Assembly (NCBI GenBank): GCA_019677205.1
Contig: JAAMXY010000987.1
Coordinates: forward strand, 1 to 33,701
DNA from: Pinguiococcus pyrenoidosus
Lineage: Eukaryota; Sar; Pinguiophyceae; Pinguiochrysidales; Pinguiochrysidaceae
Direction: 5' to 3'
Length of the DNA stretch: 33,701 bases
Shown here piece after piece: positions 8,305-20,057 of the stretch; positions within the stretch are counted from its first letter, which is position 1, and each line of letters opens with the position of its first letter. The notes beneath the pieces were generated by a model that made no database searches, was not told the origin of the DNA, and saw only the letters and a program-made list of their open reading frames with translations. The position numbers and the translations under genes are program-made.

Positions 8305-11300
8305 TCAGCTACATACTGCCACCATGGGACCGCACCTATTTTCGATGAGTTCGAGGCGCCGCAGAAGTCCGGGATCTTCCGGGTCGTCCGCATTGATCGG
8401 CAGCAGCACCTCGTTCACGATCTCGGACATTTCCCCGAGGCTGCTCTTTCGCCGCGCCACGGCCACCCACTCCGGCTCCTTCGACGATGACGTCACGGAG
8501 TTGTTTCGGGACGGCGCCTTGGCGTCCCTTGGACTGTTGCTATTGACTCTTCTGAGAGTCGACCGAGCGTTGGCAATCGGGGACTTGGCGGAGTTCACCG
8601 CGGGACTCGACGGCGATCCCCCCTGCGAGTTGCGCTTGATTGGGCTGTCGACCTTGCGCAGTCCACTGCGCGCCCCCTGGACCATGGCCTGCAGCCCCTC
8701 TGGCGGCGAAGAGGGCGACCTGGCCGTGGCCGTGGCCCTTCTTGGAGACATCGCTCCGCGTGACCCGCTTTGACCTTGCTCTATCGCACTGAGCCGCCGA
8801 TGGCCGTTGGCCGGCGACGTCGGCGCCTGCGAGGCTTGCCAATTTGACCGACTCGGTGACGAAGGATACTGCGGCGCGCTCGGCGGTGCCGCTGGAAGCG
8901 GTACGTGCCTCGGGGCAGCCGGGGGCGAAAGATACGCCGGTGCCGGTGGCGGCGCAACGTATGCCGGTGCTGGCGGCGGCGCAACGTATGCTGGCGCCGG
9001 GGGCGCGACATGTACTGCAGGGGGCGGCGCAACGTAAGCCGGTGCTGGTGGGGCCGGCGGAGCCGCTGCTCCCCTCGGAGGTCCCGGATGCGCGGCGTAG
9101 GCGGTTGCGGCGGGGACTCTCGGCGGCGCCCTTACGGCCCTCGCTCCGCCCATACTCTTCGGCGGCAGCGGTGGGGCCGATCCATCCGGCGGCGGCACCA
9201 CACCAGGCGGTGGGGGGACTCCGTTGGGCGAACGTGGGGCAGCGCGTCCTGAACAAATTCCGTGTCCCAGCGTTAAACATGCAAGGCTTCCTCTCATACA
9301 CAAAAGGAAACAAAGCAAAACACGAAAAGGAAAGCCGAAAAACAAAGAAACGCAAAAAACACACCTGATGATGACCGATGCACTCCGGGCGGGCCGACTG
9401 GAGAGGTGGGGCCATTCGAGCCTCGTCGGGATCCTAACCAACGTTGCGTCCAATGTCAGGTAATTGTGTGAGGAAGACAAGTTCGGGAAAGGCCAACCGC
9501 CGCCCGCAGAAAAACAGGGCGCACCTGGGGATCTATGCAAAACGGAGTGCTGCTGCGGAGCAGCTGGAGAGGGATCGGCCATGTGATTGGGCTGGTAATC
9601 CGGCTGCGGCTTGAAGAGCGGTGCCTGCCGCTGAGGCTTCGCACTGGACGGAGCACTTGCTACCGACTCGGCCGTTTGCCTCGCCTGCGCCTCGCTCAGC
9701 GAGATGGTCTTTGCGCGGGTGCCACCTAGTGTTTTTTTTAAAAGAAGACCATTGGATCAGCGGGGCTCGAGCCTTGGATCTTCAGACAGAGACGCTCGTT
9801 TCTCACCTCCATTCTTCATCAAGAGCTCCTTGAAACGCATTTGTTCCTGGGATATTGGTGAAGTTCGTGTTTGTGCTCTTGTTGTTAGTGTTGTGCAGGA
9901 AAGGACACCGATCCTCCTCCCAAGGTTGTCCACCGACCTGAGGCGTGAGGCTCTTGTTGTTCATGAGGTCGGCGAGCTCCTTCGCGTCGTTGGAGCCTTG
10001 TCGGCGCAGCGTGTTGGCCTGCGCGACGGGATCTGGGTTGCCCTTGATCATGGACTTGACAGCTCCGAAGACACTCCGCGAGCTGCGCACGCTCTGGTGG
10101 CGCGCAAGCGACGCTTGGCGCTCGGCGCCGGGGACAGGGACGGTGACAGGGAGCTCTAACTTGGACATGGATTGCTGAAGCGGCGGCGGGCTCGTCGGCG
10201 GGCTCGCGATGCCCTGCGGAAGCACGACGTTCCTTGGCGACGTGGCCGAGCGGACGGCATTCACTGGCACCGGATCCGGCCGTGGAGCCGTCACCGCGTC
10301 CGTGAGCTGCCTGGAGCGGCGCTGCGAGATGGGCGGCTTGATCTCCACGTCCGCCATCTCGGTCTCCTTGACGCCCGGCCGATCCCACGTGGTCGTGCCT
10401 GCCTGCGCATGGTAGTAGTACGGCTGGCCGTCGTCGGTGAAGAACTCCTCCCAACCCTCCGGCAGCGGCGGCTGCTCCCCTGTGGGAGGCGGCGGCGGGA
10501 TGTTGGGAGAGGCGATGACCCTGGTGACCACGTCCACGGACGGCTGGCGCTGGTAGTCGAACGACGAGTTCCGCCCGTAGTCCGAACCTCTGTCGCTGCC
10601 CTGTCGCGTGTACGAAGGGCGTCGACGCTGAGGCGACGTGTCGCGGCTGCTCCCCATGCTCTTGCCGCGACTGCGGCGGATGATGCTGGACGACGGACTG
10701 GTCTGCAGCGAGCCCAGCGTGTGCTTGAGATGCATCGCTGCCGAGGGGAGACGAGCTTAGGGCTTCCCACTCCACTGCGAAAGGCACACAGCAGCCAACG
10801 TACCATGGGCATCGTCGTGCTGCTTCTGGGCTCGCTCGCGAGCCTCGAGCTTCTGCAGCTCTTCACTGCTCAGGCGCAGCCTCATCCGCTAAAGGGGGGC
10901 ATCGGAGGAAAGCGCAACACAGCTTAGTCAGTTGGCGCGGAAGGCTTTCCCTACGCTTCTTCGCAAAGTGGGGGCTCTACAGCACCCCAGCAGCTCCGAT
11001 GGGCGCATCGCCGCGCGCGGCGCTTGTCACGCTCTTCAGCCACAGCAATTTGCGCCGCAGCCAAGGCGTCTCCAAGCGCTGGCCGCCTGTAGGACGTGCG
11101 CGCAAGCTCCGCGGAGAGCTTCTGGCTCACCTCCTGCTCCGCTCGTCTCTCGTCGTACTCGGCCCGCTTCTGCGCGAAGAACACATCCTCTCGACTGGGC
11201 GACCTGGAGGGGTCCTCGCCGTAGGAGCTGCCGGAGCTGAAGCGCACATGGGCTGTGACAGACGACGAGGACTGTCCGGAGACGCGCGGGTCGTCCCAGG

Positions 11301-11388
11301 TGGTCTCGCCGGTGATGTGGTTGTGGAAGTACTCCTCGCCGAACTCCGTGCGGTAGGACTTCCAGCCCTCGGGGAGGCGGAGGGCCAT
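8305..11388 (-). CDS. Two-WW-domain, proline-rich scaffold-like protein
   Basis: The deduced exons are 11388 to about 10981, 10888-10804, 10737-9938, 9846-9807, 9725-9525 and 9248-8305, for about 825 residues. Phases agree at every join after exon 1. Exon 1 could instead end at 11044, which is also phase 0. WW1 is residues 5-34 (LPEGW, EYFHNH, W31, P34). WW2 lies in exon 3 (LPEGWEEFFTDDGQ, YYYHAQAGTTTWDRP). WW domains bind proline-rich peptides. Between and after them the protein is basic, Ser/Pro-rich and probably disordered. A charged, coiled-coil-prone stretch follows WW1. Exon 5 encodes PAYVAPPPA-type repeats and a Ser/Arg-rich tail. The 13-codon exon 9846-9807 gives EQMRFKELLMKNG, a plausible helix. 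No known orthologue is recognised. Whether all exons belong to one gene rests on phase agreement. Confidence 0.78.
8930..9062 (-). repeat. Coding repeat for PAYVAPPPA-like units
   Basis: Imperfect tandem 27-nt units in exon 5 of the WW gene encode alternating PAYVAPPP and PAVHVAPP segments, rich in Ala and Pro. They look like a flexible linker or a proline-rich ligand. None contains a canonical PPxY motif. Confidence 0.75.
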
Positions 11389-12191
11389 TGTGAACGTGGA
11401 CGAGGCCACGAAAACCGCGCGAAAAACCGCGGCGAAGCAGAATTTGCCCAACTCCTAGGGGAACAGAACAATTACCATTTGGAAATCACTTTATCGCGCC
11501 GGCACATAGGCTTCATAGGCGAATTACTGGGCAGACGACAACGGAAGGAAAACCCCAGACAAACGTTTCTTTACTAGCAGCAGGAATTGCATGAGTTTCC
11601 GGGCGGCGCCCAATGAAGACTGGGGAAAAGTTTGGGAGCGCGCGCCGTTGTCGTTGGCTGCCGTTGCGGCACCACCATGTGGGAGATGTGACGTCGGTGG
11701 CTGCAGCTTATCCGCATGATTCCTTATTTGAATTTTTCATAGATTTCGCAGCACCCAATGGCCGATCGCGCAATCACCAAAACGAACACGAGAAGCCTTA
11801 CGGTTACGTCTTGCGCGGCAGCCAGTTGGCGGCTGGATAGTGGGATTCCGCAGAGCGCATCCGTTGCCCAATGCCGGGCTCCGCTGCGCAATCTTCAACA
11901 AGACGAATCCAATGTCGTCGCACCGCAAACGGCGCATTGCTTACGGCCCCCAACCCGAAAGGATCGCAACTGGAATCCTTTCTGGGAGATTCGCCCATTT
12001 TGGATGCAACTCTCCCAATCCCATCATTGCATGGCGCCGCTTGCTGCGGCACGACGTTTTGAAACTTCCAGAGGGCAGATCCGGTTACGGTTTCGCCGCT
12101 TCCTGCGCCCATGCTGCGCGGCGTTCCCGCCTTTTTCGCGCCATTCAAACCGGTCATGGCTGCGCCGCTGCCGTAGAGACGCACCGATCCC
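11389..12191. other. Divergent intergenic region, WW gene / hydrolase-PDZ gene
   Basis: This 803-bp region separates divergent starts at 11388 and 12192. Open frames exist on both strands, including a plus frame from 11758, but they lack domains and typical composition. No motif is conserved enough to call a promoter element. Confidence 0.5.
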
Positions 12192-15100
12192 ATGGGCGCG
12201 GAACTGTCCGCTCAGCCGCGCAGTCTCACGCGCGCGCGCGAGCACCTCGTCACGCTCTTGGCTGACCCGCCTCGCGAGGTCTACGGTCGAAATGACCTGG
12301 GCCCCGAGGTCTTCGCCTTCTGCGGCCGAGTGGTCGTGCGCGAGGACTTCTTCGTGCCCAGCGTGCGTGAGCCGAGAGGCATCGACGACATGCCGCTCCG
12401 CTTGGCCACAAGCTGGTGGCACGCCCTGGAGCCCAAAGAAGTCGTTCCCAAGGTGAGACCCAGCCGGCGCTATGGCTTAGGTGGACCAAGGGCGGACGAG
12501 AGGCGTGTGGAAGGCGAGACGTAGGCACCAGCGGGCTGTGAGACCGGCGCCACCTGGCTGGCGCGAGCCAACGACTCTGGGGGAAGGCCTCGACAAGCGT
12601 GTGTCCGTGGTGACAACGTTACGTGGAGGCCGATGTGGAACACGGTCCTGAACCTGCGGTTTGCGAGAATGGCGTTGGGTCCGTGGCCACCTCCCCAGCC
12701 CAACAGCAACCGCCTGGAGAGACAGGAGTCGCCGCGAATCCCAACGGCAGACTGGCAGCTCTTGAAGTCACGTGGCAACGGAATGCGTGCAGAAGCTAAA
12801 TGGCCCACAGACTGGTTTCCAAGACGGTCGTGGTGTGGTTCGAGGTCGTGAGGCCGAATGCTAACGCCATTCTCTTCCCCACCCGCTCCGCCAGGCGCAA
12901 TCGGCTTCGGGCACGCCGGAAGACAAGGATGCGAATCGACCGAGGACCCAGCCGCGCGACGTTGGCAACGATCTCGTCTTTCCGGAGAAGCACTATCGCC
13001 CAATCGTCTTGTTCCTGCACGCCGGGACGCAGAGCCGCGCGCAGGGAGTGAGAGATGCCCTCGCCGCGGTGCTGAGCCGGGGCATGGACTTTGTGTCCGT
13101 TGACTTCTCCAACTGCGGACTGAGCGACGGGTTCGGACCGCTCACGGTGGGCATGTGCGAAGCGGACGACGTGCGGTCGGTCATCAGCTTCATCCTGAGC
13201 ACGGGCCACGCACAGAAGGGCAGCATCGGTCTCTGGGGCCACAGCCTGGGCGCCGCGGCGGCGCTGCAGTTCGTCGGCATCCAGAATGGAGACCTCGTGC
13301 CCGAGGTGCTGGCGGAGACCGGCAGCATGTCGCTGTCTCCGTACCGACCGGAAGTCGACAAGCGAAAGCGGAGCCTCTTCCGGGCGCCCACCATGCGCAG
13401 GAGCAGCACCACCGACGGACAGGGGGACGAGGAGGCCCCTGCCGGTCCGATCCTGGAGCGCAAGAGCCTGAGCGCCGTGGCGCTCACGAAGGCGAAGAAG
13501 ATGTCGTTCCGCCGCTCCACGGCGGCCCTGTCCTCGGAGAACGGCTTTGACGACATCCCCAGCTCGCAGTCGCAGCCCACCTTGGTTCCTGCCTTCAACG
13601 CAAACATGAGCCCGGACGCCGCAGCCTCGGGCAGGATCAGCCTGCCGGAGGCGGGGAGCGGCTCGAGCACCAAGAGCTTCTCGAGCATGGTTCCCAGTCC
13701 GCGGGTGTTCTTCCCCTCGCTGACGCAACAAGACTCCACGAAGGCGGAAGAGGAGGAGGATCTTGACATCGTCGAGAGGGTCTTCGAGACGGCGGAAACC
13801 CTCGATCTCCGCTTGGCCGTGGGCGCGGTCGCGCTCGACAGTACGTTTGCGTCCATGGACTGGTTGATCACAACCCTGTTTCGAGGACCCGAGGTAAAGC
13901 CGCCAAAACGCAAGGGAGGCAGGCCGCGCCTGAACACCTCCGAGTCCGATACCAGTGTTAACCCGCGGCTCCCTTCGGATCCCGACGACTATGACGTCGC
14001 GAAGGAGATCCAAAAGCGAAGTCCGGCGAAGCGAGAACCGCTCGATGGTCTCGCTGCCAAGGACGGGCCCTCCCCGCTGGCGATGAAGAAGAAGTCCGGC
14101 AAGCGAGGCTCCTTCTGGCAGGTCTTGCGAAAGGAGGACCCTCTCCTGAGAAACTTTAGCAGTGAGGGAGCGGAAGAGCCGCCCACGCCTCCCGCCGCGG
14201 ACCCGGGGCGGCCGCAGAGACCGCACGCCCTACGGTCCGCTGATTTCAAGAGGAGCGAGTCGGCCCCCGATAGGATCGCCTCGCCTGCCAACAACCCCAA
14301 CTCCCCAAAGCTAGCTGAGGAGGACTTGAAAGTCGTCGGAGGCACGCTGGAGCGCATCCTGGGTCCGTCCAAGGCGGCCTCGCGCCGCCGATCTCGGATT
14401 GAGGACGCGTGGAACGCCGTTCGGAAGGCGGAGCCCGCGGAGGGGACAGCCGGCGTGGAGCCGACGAGCAGCAAGGAGAAGATGCCGGAGGCCATGAGGC
14501 CGCCAAAGCTGAAGCCCGTCGACACAGCCTTGCAAGTGCGGGCGACCGCCAAGTCCTTCAAGGAAGGGACGAGGTCCAACTTCATCAACGAGCTGGTGGT
14601 GAAGGCCGGCGCGGCCATGGTGCGCACCGATCTCGTGCGGTCGCTGCGCTCGGCGATCGGTGATGGTCCGGACTATGTCAACGGGATGCAGCCGCGCCTG
14701 TTTGCGGGCAGGTGCACGGTACCAGCCATCTTCGGCCACGCGGAAGAAGACGAGTTCCTCACGTCGGAGCACCTGCAAGCGTTTCTGGAGGACTACGGCG
14801 GGCGAAGGAGCCTGATCTCCTTTCCCGGTGGCCACTTCAAGGAGAGGCCGGCCATCTGGAGAACCTCCGCGGCGGACTTCCTCGTCGAGCAGCTTCGTTC
14901 AGCGGAGGTTCTCGAGGCGGATGACGCCGCGTCTTCGACGACGTCGCTTTCGCCCCTTGGCCTGAGCTTCAAGGCCGGTGGCCTGATGTTCAACCTGGAC
15001 TGGCTGACGGGGATTGCCGAGGAGCCCGTTGAGGAGGGTGAGAACGACGACTACATCGACAGCAGCGATACGGCGTCCGATTTCTCGGTGCCGACGCCGA

Positions 15101-17616
15101 GCAATCAGCGGAGTCCGCCGGAGGTTCCGGACACGCCGACGTCCATGAAGTCGACGGAGGACGAGCTCATGTCGGAGGACAGCGACCATCCGACTTCGGA
15201 GTCCCGGCCAAAACCCGCGGCGAGTAACGAAGAGAGAAAGGGACGGCGGCGCAGGAGCATTCGTCGGCGCCACTTCGCGGGAGACCACAAGTACACAAAG
15301 GAAGAGCGAGCTGCGGCGAGGAAGTTCTACGAGTCGCAGCGCTACGAGTTCGCTGCCGACTTCTCGTCCAGCGAGGGCAGCCTGGGCATGCGCCTCGTCC
15401 CCGCCGGAGAGGCGCGTCGATGGGCCGTGGTGGTGATGGTCACCGAGGGCGGGCAGGCGGAGAAGCTGGGGATCAAGGCGCGGGACGTGGTGATGAAAGT
15501 GAACAGCGTGAAGGGGGTCTCCTTCGACGCGGTGATCGAGCAGATCAAGACGAGTCTACGGGACAGGGGGGTCGTGTCCGTCAACTTTGCGCGCCAGAAG
15601 AGTCCCTCTCCGAAGAAGGGCGCCGCCATGAACAACGTGCGGCATCTGAGCGCCGAGAGCGGACCCATGCATGATGGACTGGAGTCGCCGAACTTCGACT
15701 CGTCGTTCAAGGGACCGATCGCGAAGCCGAAAGACCTGTCGCTATCTCCCTCGAAGGGAAAGATGAGCTCGGGGGAGGAGAGGCGCTCAAAGGCGAGGGT
15801 GGAGTTCTGGAAGAGCATTGGGCCGGTGATCGAGGCGGCGGACGTCCCGGACGCGGCCGTTCTCGTGGCGCCGTGGGATGTGATGAAGAATCCCTGTGCC
15901 AGGGCCCTCACGTCTGCTCAGACGGAGACGGTGATCGACTGGCGCAAGCAGAACGGAGTTGCCGTCCAGTGGAGGGAAGAGGTGGAAAGGAAGTACCGCG
16001 TCGAGGAGGAAGAGGACGACGACGGGGCCACGCCAAAGATGGACGCGAAGGGGGACTCGCCAGCAAAGCCGCGGACGATGTCGTCGGAGAAGATCAATGC
16101 GCAATACGAGAACAAGGGCGTACCGCACGCGGCGGGTGGGTACATGGGCGAAAGGAAGGCGTCGCGCGATCGCCCTCCGTCCAGCAAGGGAGCACGCCGC
16201 TCGAGTTTCTCTCCGCGCGACAAGAAGGAAAAGGAAAGGATGATGGACGCGAAGCTTCCCGAAAGCTTGTCGTCGGGCGGCTTTCCGATCTCGACGCCGA
16301 ACAACCGGAGAAGCAGCGCCATCGCTGGAGAAGACTCCTCCACGTTCTCCAGACGAACGCCCACCTCCGAACCGGGAAAGCTGTCCAAGCAGCTCCTGCA
16401 GGACGTTGCGGCCCAGCAGGACCGGACGCAGACTGCCGCCGCGGAGAGGGACTTGAAGCGAGCTGCGCAGTACAGGAAGCAGGCGGAAACTGCCGAGCGC
16501 GATGACAAGCCCAGGATCGCAAAGCTGCTGCGCAAGAAGGCAGCGCTGGCGGAAGAGCTGGGGAAGGCGCGCCAGAAGGGTCTCGAGGAGTACGCCGCCG
16601 TGGTCCGGCGGCAGCAAGCCGACCGCGACATGCGGAAGCTGAAGGTCGAGAAGAAGCTCGACGTGTCCACTCCGCTTGCCGGCGACGGCGTCCGGCGGAG
16701 CGCGGGAGCGAGGCGGAAATCCATAGCGAGCAGCACCGACGGAGACAGCCTTGTTGGGGAGGCAACGGACCGCATCAAGACCTCGGGAAATCCGCGCCGA
16801 CGACACAGCATGCTGGAGACGAGCTCCAACTCGAGCGGGGATGACAACAGCAACCTGTCCGGGCCTCGCTCGTACAATACGCGGGAGGACTCGTTTCGGA
16901 GAAAGCCCATGTCCGGCCGGCCTTTCGGGTCGTTTCGCAAGAGGCGGACGAGTCGAAGCTCATCGCGCGGCTCCAGCAGCAGGTTTCCATCGCCTCGGAA
17001 GGGCAGCCTAGCGTCGTCGACGTTGACGGCCGACGACAACACCTCGTCGGACGCGTTCGGCTTCGGAAGTGACGAGCTCTTCGCGCGGGATACGCTCGAG
17101 TCGGAGTCGTACGACTCAGACGACACCACGACCATGGGCAACGTGGCGTCCCTCGGCCAGATCAACAACAAGCGCCAGTCATCGAGGCTCCGTCGGGCAC
17201 TCACCTTCATGAAGAAGAAGACGGGGACTAGCAGGGCCGCCAAAGAAGGCGAGGCTGCGGGGGCTGACGCTTCTGGCGCCGCTGCGCGCCCCGCAAGGCG
17301 CATGTCCCGGACGCGTGTGTCCAAGACCAAGGGCAAGAAATCGTCGGAAATAATGAGCGTCAGCCCGATTGCGGCCGCGACCATCCCAGAGATACCCATC
17401 ATGAACAGTGGAAGTAGCTCCGGCTCGTCAACGCCGGAGAAGACGGGCGAAGTCAACATCGAGGTACGCAATGCAAGCGGACTCTTCGGGGACGCAGCTC
17501 ACGGCCTAAACGTCCTTTTCTCCCCCTCCCCCCCCCCCCTCTCTTGCCAGGCTTTGACGATCTTCGACATTTTGGACGCATATTGGCTAGAGACCGTTAT
17601 GGACGAGAGGATTTGA
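12192..17616 (+). CDS. Large fusion: alpha/beta hydrolase with disordered inserts, PDZ domain and coiled coil
   Basis: The exons are 12192-12452, 12895-17463 and 17551-17616, about 1,631 residues. Exon 1 encodes the entry to the fold (RVVVREDFFVPSVREPRG). The core continues with PIVLFLHAG, nucleophile elbow GHSLG (Ser204), ALDSTF, then FGHAEEDEF (acid Asp706) and PGGHFKERP (His734). This fits the S33/ABHD17-like family with VLDSpF and HNsRP-type motifs. Two low-complexity, Ser/Arg/Lys-rich inserts, about residues 225-380 and 410-620, split the fold. A PDZ domain lies at about 905-990 (SLGMRLVPAGEA, VTEGGQAEKLGIKARDVVMK). A charged coiled coil follows at about 1248-1342, then a Ser-rich tail. 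The last intron (17464-17550, 87 nt, with a C-rich tract) is a stop-free multiple of three. Substrate is unknown; a membrane or scaffold-tethered lipase or deacylase is only a guess. Confidence 0.88.
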
Positions 17617-18020
17617 TGATGACTGCCGTGCGCAGTGTGTGCTTCCTGGAATGCCTTTGGCCCAAGGCTTGGCCGCTGCGCCTTATTGCGACGTCAGCAA
17701 CAGATCCCTAATCGCGATCTGCGTTAACTCCGTTGCTTTTTAGCTCTTGTCCCGCCCTTCCCAAGCTATGTAAGCTGCGTATCTGCGTGTTGCCGTAAGT
17801 GCTATGATGGAGTGGAAGAAACCCATGCGAGGACCAAGAAACTCCTATGCTTCCTCGGGTCCCTCTGTTTTTCACTCCAACACGCTTGCGACGCGCGCGC
17901 TTGTCTTCCCTTCAAGCAAGTTCCGCGCCTATTGTCTACCCGCTGCTTCGTCGCTTCTGCGACCCTACACGTGTTTGGGCTGTTTCGGCTGTTTGGGCGG
18001 TTTTGGCTTTTTGTGCAACA
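17617..18020. other. Convergent intergenic region
   Basis: This 404-bp stretch lies between converging stops. It has a short imperfect repeat of ctgtttgggctgtttcgg type near 17970-18010. No gene is recognised. Confidence 0.6.
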
Positions 18021-19538
18021 TCAATCAGCATCCAGCGGCCTGAGGGCGGTCGCTTTCATTTCTTCATCCGCCACCTCCTGCGCGCCGCGGCATAGTCGAG
18101 CGGATACAATCCGCTCCAGTGCCGTGGCGTCGCACGCCTTGGCAAGCTTCCAGAGCTCCAGGGCGTTGTCGTCTGTCACAGCCTTTCGCCACTGGTCGAC
18201 GGTCTTCCGCCTCAAGACCGGCAAGTCGAATCTCACGGCCGCAACGTACACCTCCGGCAGCACATGTCCACTGCAGAGCTCTAATCTGTCAGTGTACACA
18301 AATTGGAGAACTCCTCGGAATGCGTCGGCACCGATGCCATCGATCTCGATTGCTTGGTCGCCCTTCCCTGTCGCCCTTTCCTCGGTTTTCTCGACAAAAC
18401 TGTAAAGATCTGGAGCCCGATAGGCCAGGATTGCTCGGTGCGCAGAAACGATTTCTTGACCAACATAGAGTGTGAGATCCCCGGCCGTGGCAGCGGCCAG
18501 GATACTTCCAAGGGAGTCGCGAAGCCGAGCTCTCTTCAGCCGCGCTGGCGGACGTAGGCTTGTTGGGTATCTCAAGATTCGGATGGAGATCTGTTCGTCG
18601 CTGGAGACGGCCGCCAGGTCTGAGTCCTCCACAATAACTAGGCGGCCTTCTGGATCGATGGTCATCGCCAGGGGGCGAAACGCGCGGCCGCATTCATCCG
18701 TGCCCGGATCATCGTGGACGAGCAGCTCGATCGTCCCATCTCTGCGAATCATGTACACCGTGGTCCACACGTCTCTCTCGCCCTCGCCCGCCGTATAGGT
18801 CAAAAGCAGAACATTTCCGGCGCCGTCCACCTCTCCATCAAGAACGCTCATTTCCTTGACGCCAGCTGCTCCTTCCACTTCGAACTCAGCGACGCTCCAG
18901 ATGGGCGACTGGGTCTGCAGGCACACGCGCTTCAGAACCACCCGCATGTGTCCTTGTCCGTGCTCCGGCCCGAACGAGGTACTAAAGTGACATCCTGCAA
19001 GGACCACGTCGCCGTTGTCGTCAAAGGCGATTACTTGTGGCGGCAGGAAGAGGAAGCTCCGATCGGACGACTCCCAGACGCTCTGCTCTCCGGTGGGGTA
19101 GACGATCCAGATCCCCTCTTTCCGCTGCCGCGACCTCGAGAAGAAGAAGCACATGGTACCGTCGCAGTCGTTGGCGGCTCCCGCGAAGCGAAAGCGAGGC
19201 CCGTGGGGCATCCTGGGCAACCTCAGGCGACGGATCTCTCCCTCCGTGGTCACCGCGGTGATCCGCCAAGGCAGCATCTCCTCCACCAGCAATGCGTCCT
19301 CCCTGGGCGACCAGATGATACTCCGAAAGCTCCGCCCGGGAGACACAAGCCCGCGCTCGGGCTTGGCCACCAAGGGCCGCAGTGCCGGCGTGCACTCCGG
19401 CCGGAACTCCAGCACCTGGTCCACATCGCTCAAGAGGTAGAGGCGCCCGTCGGGCGTCGCTGTAACCGCCTGCAGCTGCAAGTCCTGCGTGTCCACGTGC
19501 AGCACCTCCGGCTGGAGCGCCCGTGCAGGGCTTTGCAT
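18021..19538 (-). CDS. BTB/POZ protein with N-terminal propeller-like repeats (paralogue A)
   Basis: One continuous frame encodes 505 residues from ATG 19538, with an in-frame TGA 81 nt upstream of the ATG. The N-terminal two thirds contain spaced beta-strand motifs of NHL/propeller style: TPDGRLYLLSD, DDNGDVVLAGCH, DGAGNVLLLTY, DPEGRLVIVED. A BTB domain starts near residue 350 (GDLTLYVGQEIVSAHRAILAYRAPDLY, IGADAFRGVLQFVYTD), followed by a helical BACK-like tail (ALELWKLAKACDATAL). BTB proteins commonly dimerise and recruit substrates to Cullin-3 ubiquitin ligases. A Cul3 adaptor role is therefore plausible but inferred. It has no intron, whereas its paralogue on the plus strand has one. Confidence 0.9.
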   Translation of the reverse strand: MQSPARALQPEVLHVDTQDLQLQAVTATPDGRLYLLSDVDQVLEFRPECTPALRPLVAKPERGLVSPGRSFRSIIWSPREDALLVEEMLPWRITAVTTEGEIRRLRLPRMPHGPRFRFAGAANDCDGTMCFFFSRSRQRKEGIWIVYPTGEQSVWESSDRSFLFLPPQVIAFDDNGDVVLAGCHFSTSFGPEHGQGHMRVVLKRVCLQTQSPIWSVAEFEVEGAAGVKEMSVLDGEVDGAGNVLLLTYTAGEGERDVWTTVYMIRRDGTIELLVHDDPGTDECGRAFRPLAMTIDPEGRLVIVEDSDLAAVSSDEQISIRILRYPTSLRPPARLKRARLRDSLGSILAAATAGDLTLYVGQEIVSAHRAILAYRAPDLYSFVEKTEERATGKGDQAIEIDGIGADAFRGVLQFVYTDRLELCSGHVLPEVYVAAVRFDLPVLRRKTVDQWRKAVTDDNALELWKLAKACDATALERIVSARLCRGAQEVADEEMKATALRPLDAD

Positions 19539-20057
19539 CGGCGCCGGGGCCAGCGCCGACGGCGCTGACGTATGCGTTGCCAGCGAGGAGTTCTTTGACG
19601 GACGTTCTTCAAGGGATCAGCGCAGCTCCAGCGCCAGCAACGCTGGTGCCAATCTCGCCGCCGGCTCCAGGGGCGCCAAGGCAGATGGCACTTCCGTCGC
19701 GGCCGCCACTGCGACGACGGCAGCAATCGGTGCAAGATTGCGGCGTAAGATGCGGCTTCGTCGCCTCGCCGCCTCTGTCCGCGTCCGTCCGACTGATCTT
19801 GCATGACTCCGTTCGCCAATCAGAGGCTGTAGTACAGGTGCACCTCCAAAGTTCGTCATTTGATTTTAGCGAATCCGACGCACTTGCCTAGCTCGGCGGC
19901 GCCACAGCGCCTCGACTGCGCTTCCAAAGAGCTTTTGCAGCCTCGCGGCCATCTTGGCAGGAAAGCGAAGGGCTTGAGGGCGAGAGGCGCGGAAGTGGGC
20001 GCACTTGCTGACTTGAAGGGTGCAAGGTTCTGCAGCGGCGGATCAACCTTGAAGAAC
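19539..20057. other. Head-to-head promoter region of the BTB pair
   Basis: These 519 bp lie between the ATGs of two divergent paralogues and should carry promoters for both. Open frames are present, but no domain is recognised and no inverted duplication of the upstream sequence is obvious. Confidence 0.55.

Noticed and set aside
9755-9785. tRNA B-box-like ggctcgagcc on the minus strand
   Set aside because: It lies in an intron, with no matching A-box, anticodon arm or acceptor stem.
15918-17471. 517-codon minus-strand open frame
   Set aside because: Antisense of the hydrolase-PDZ coding region. It is a GC-rich shadow frame with no domain.
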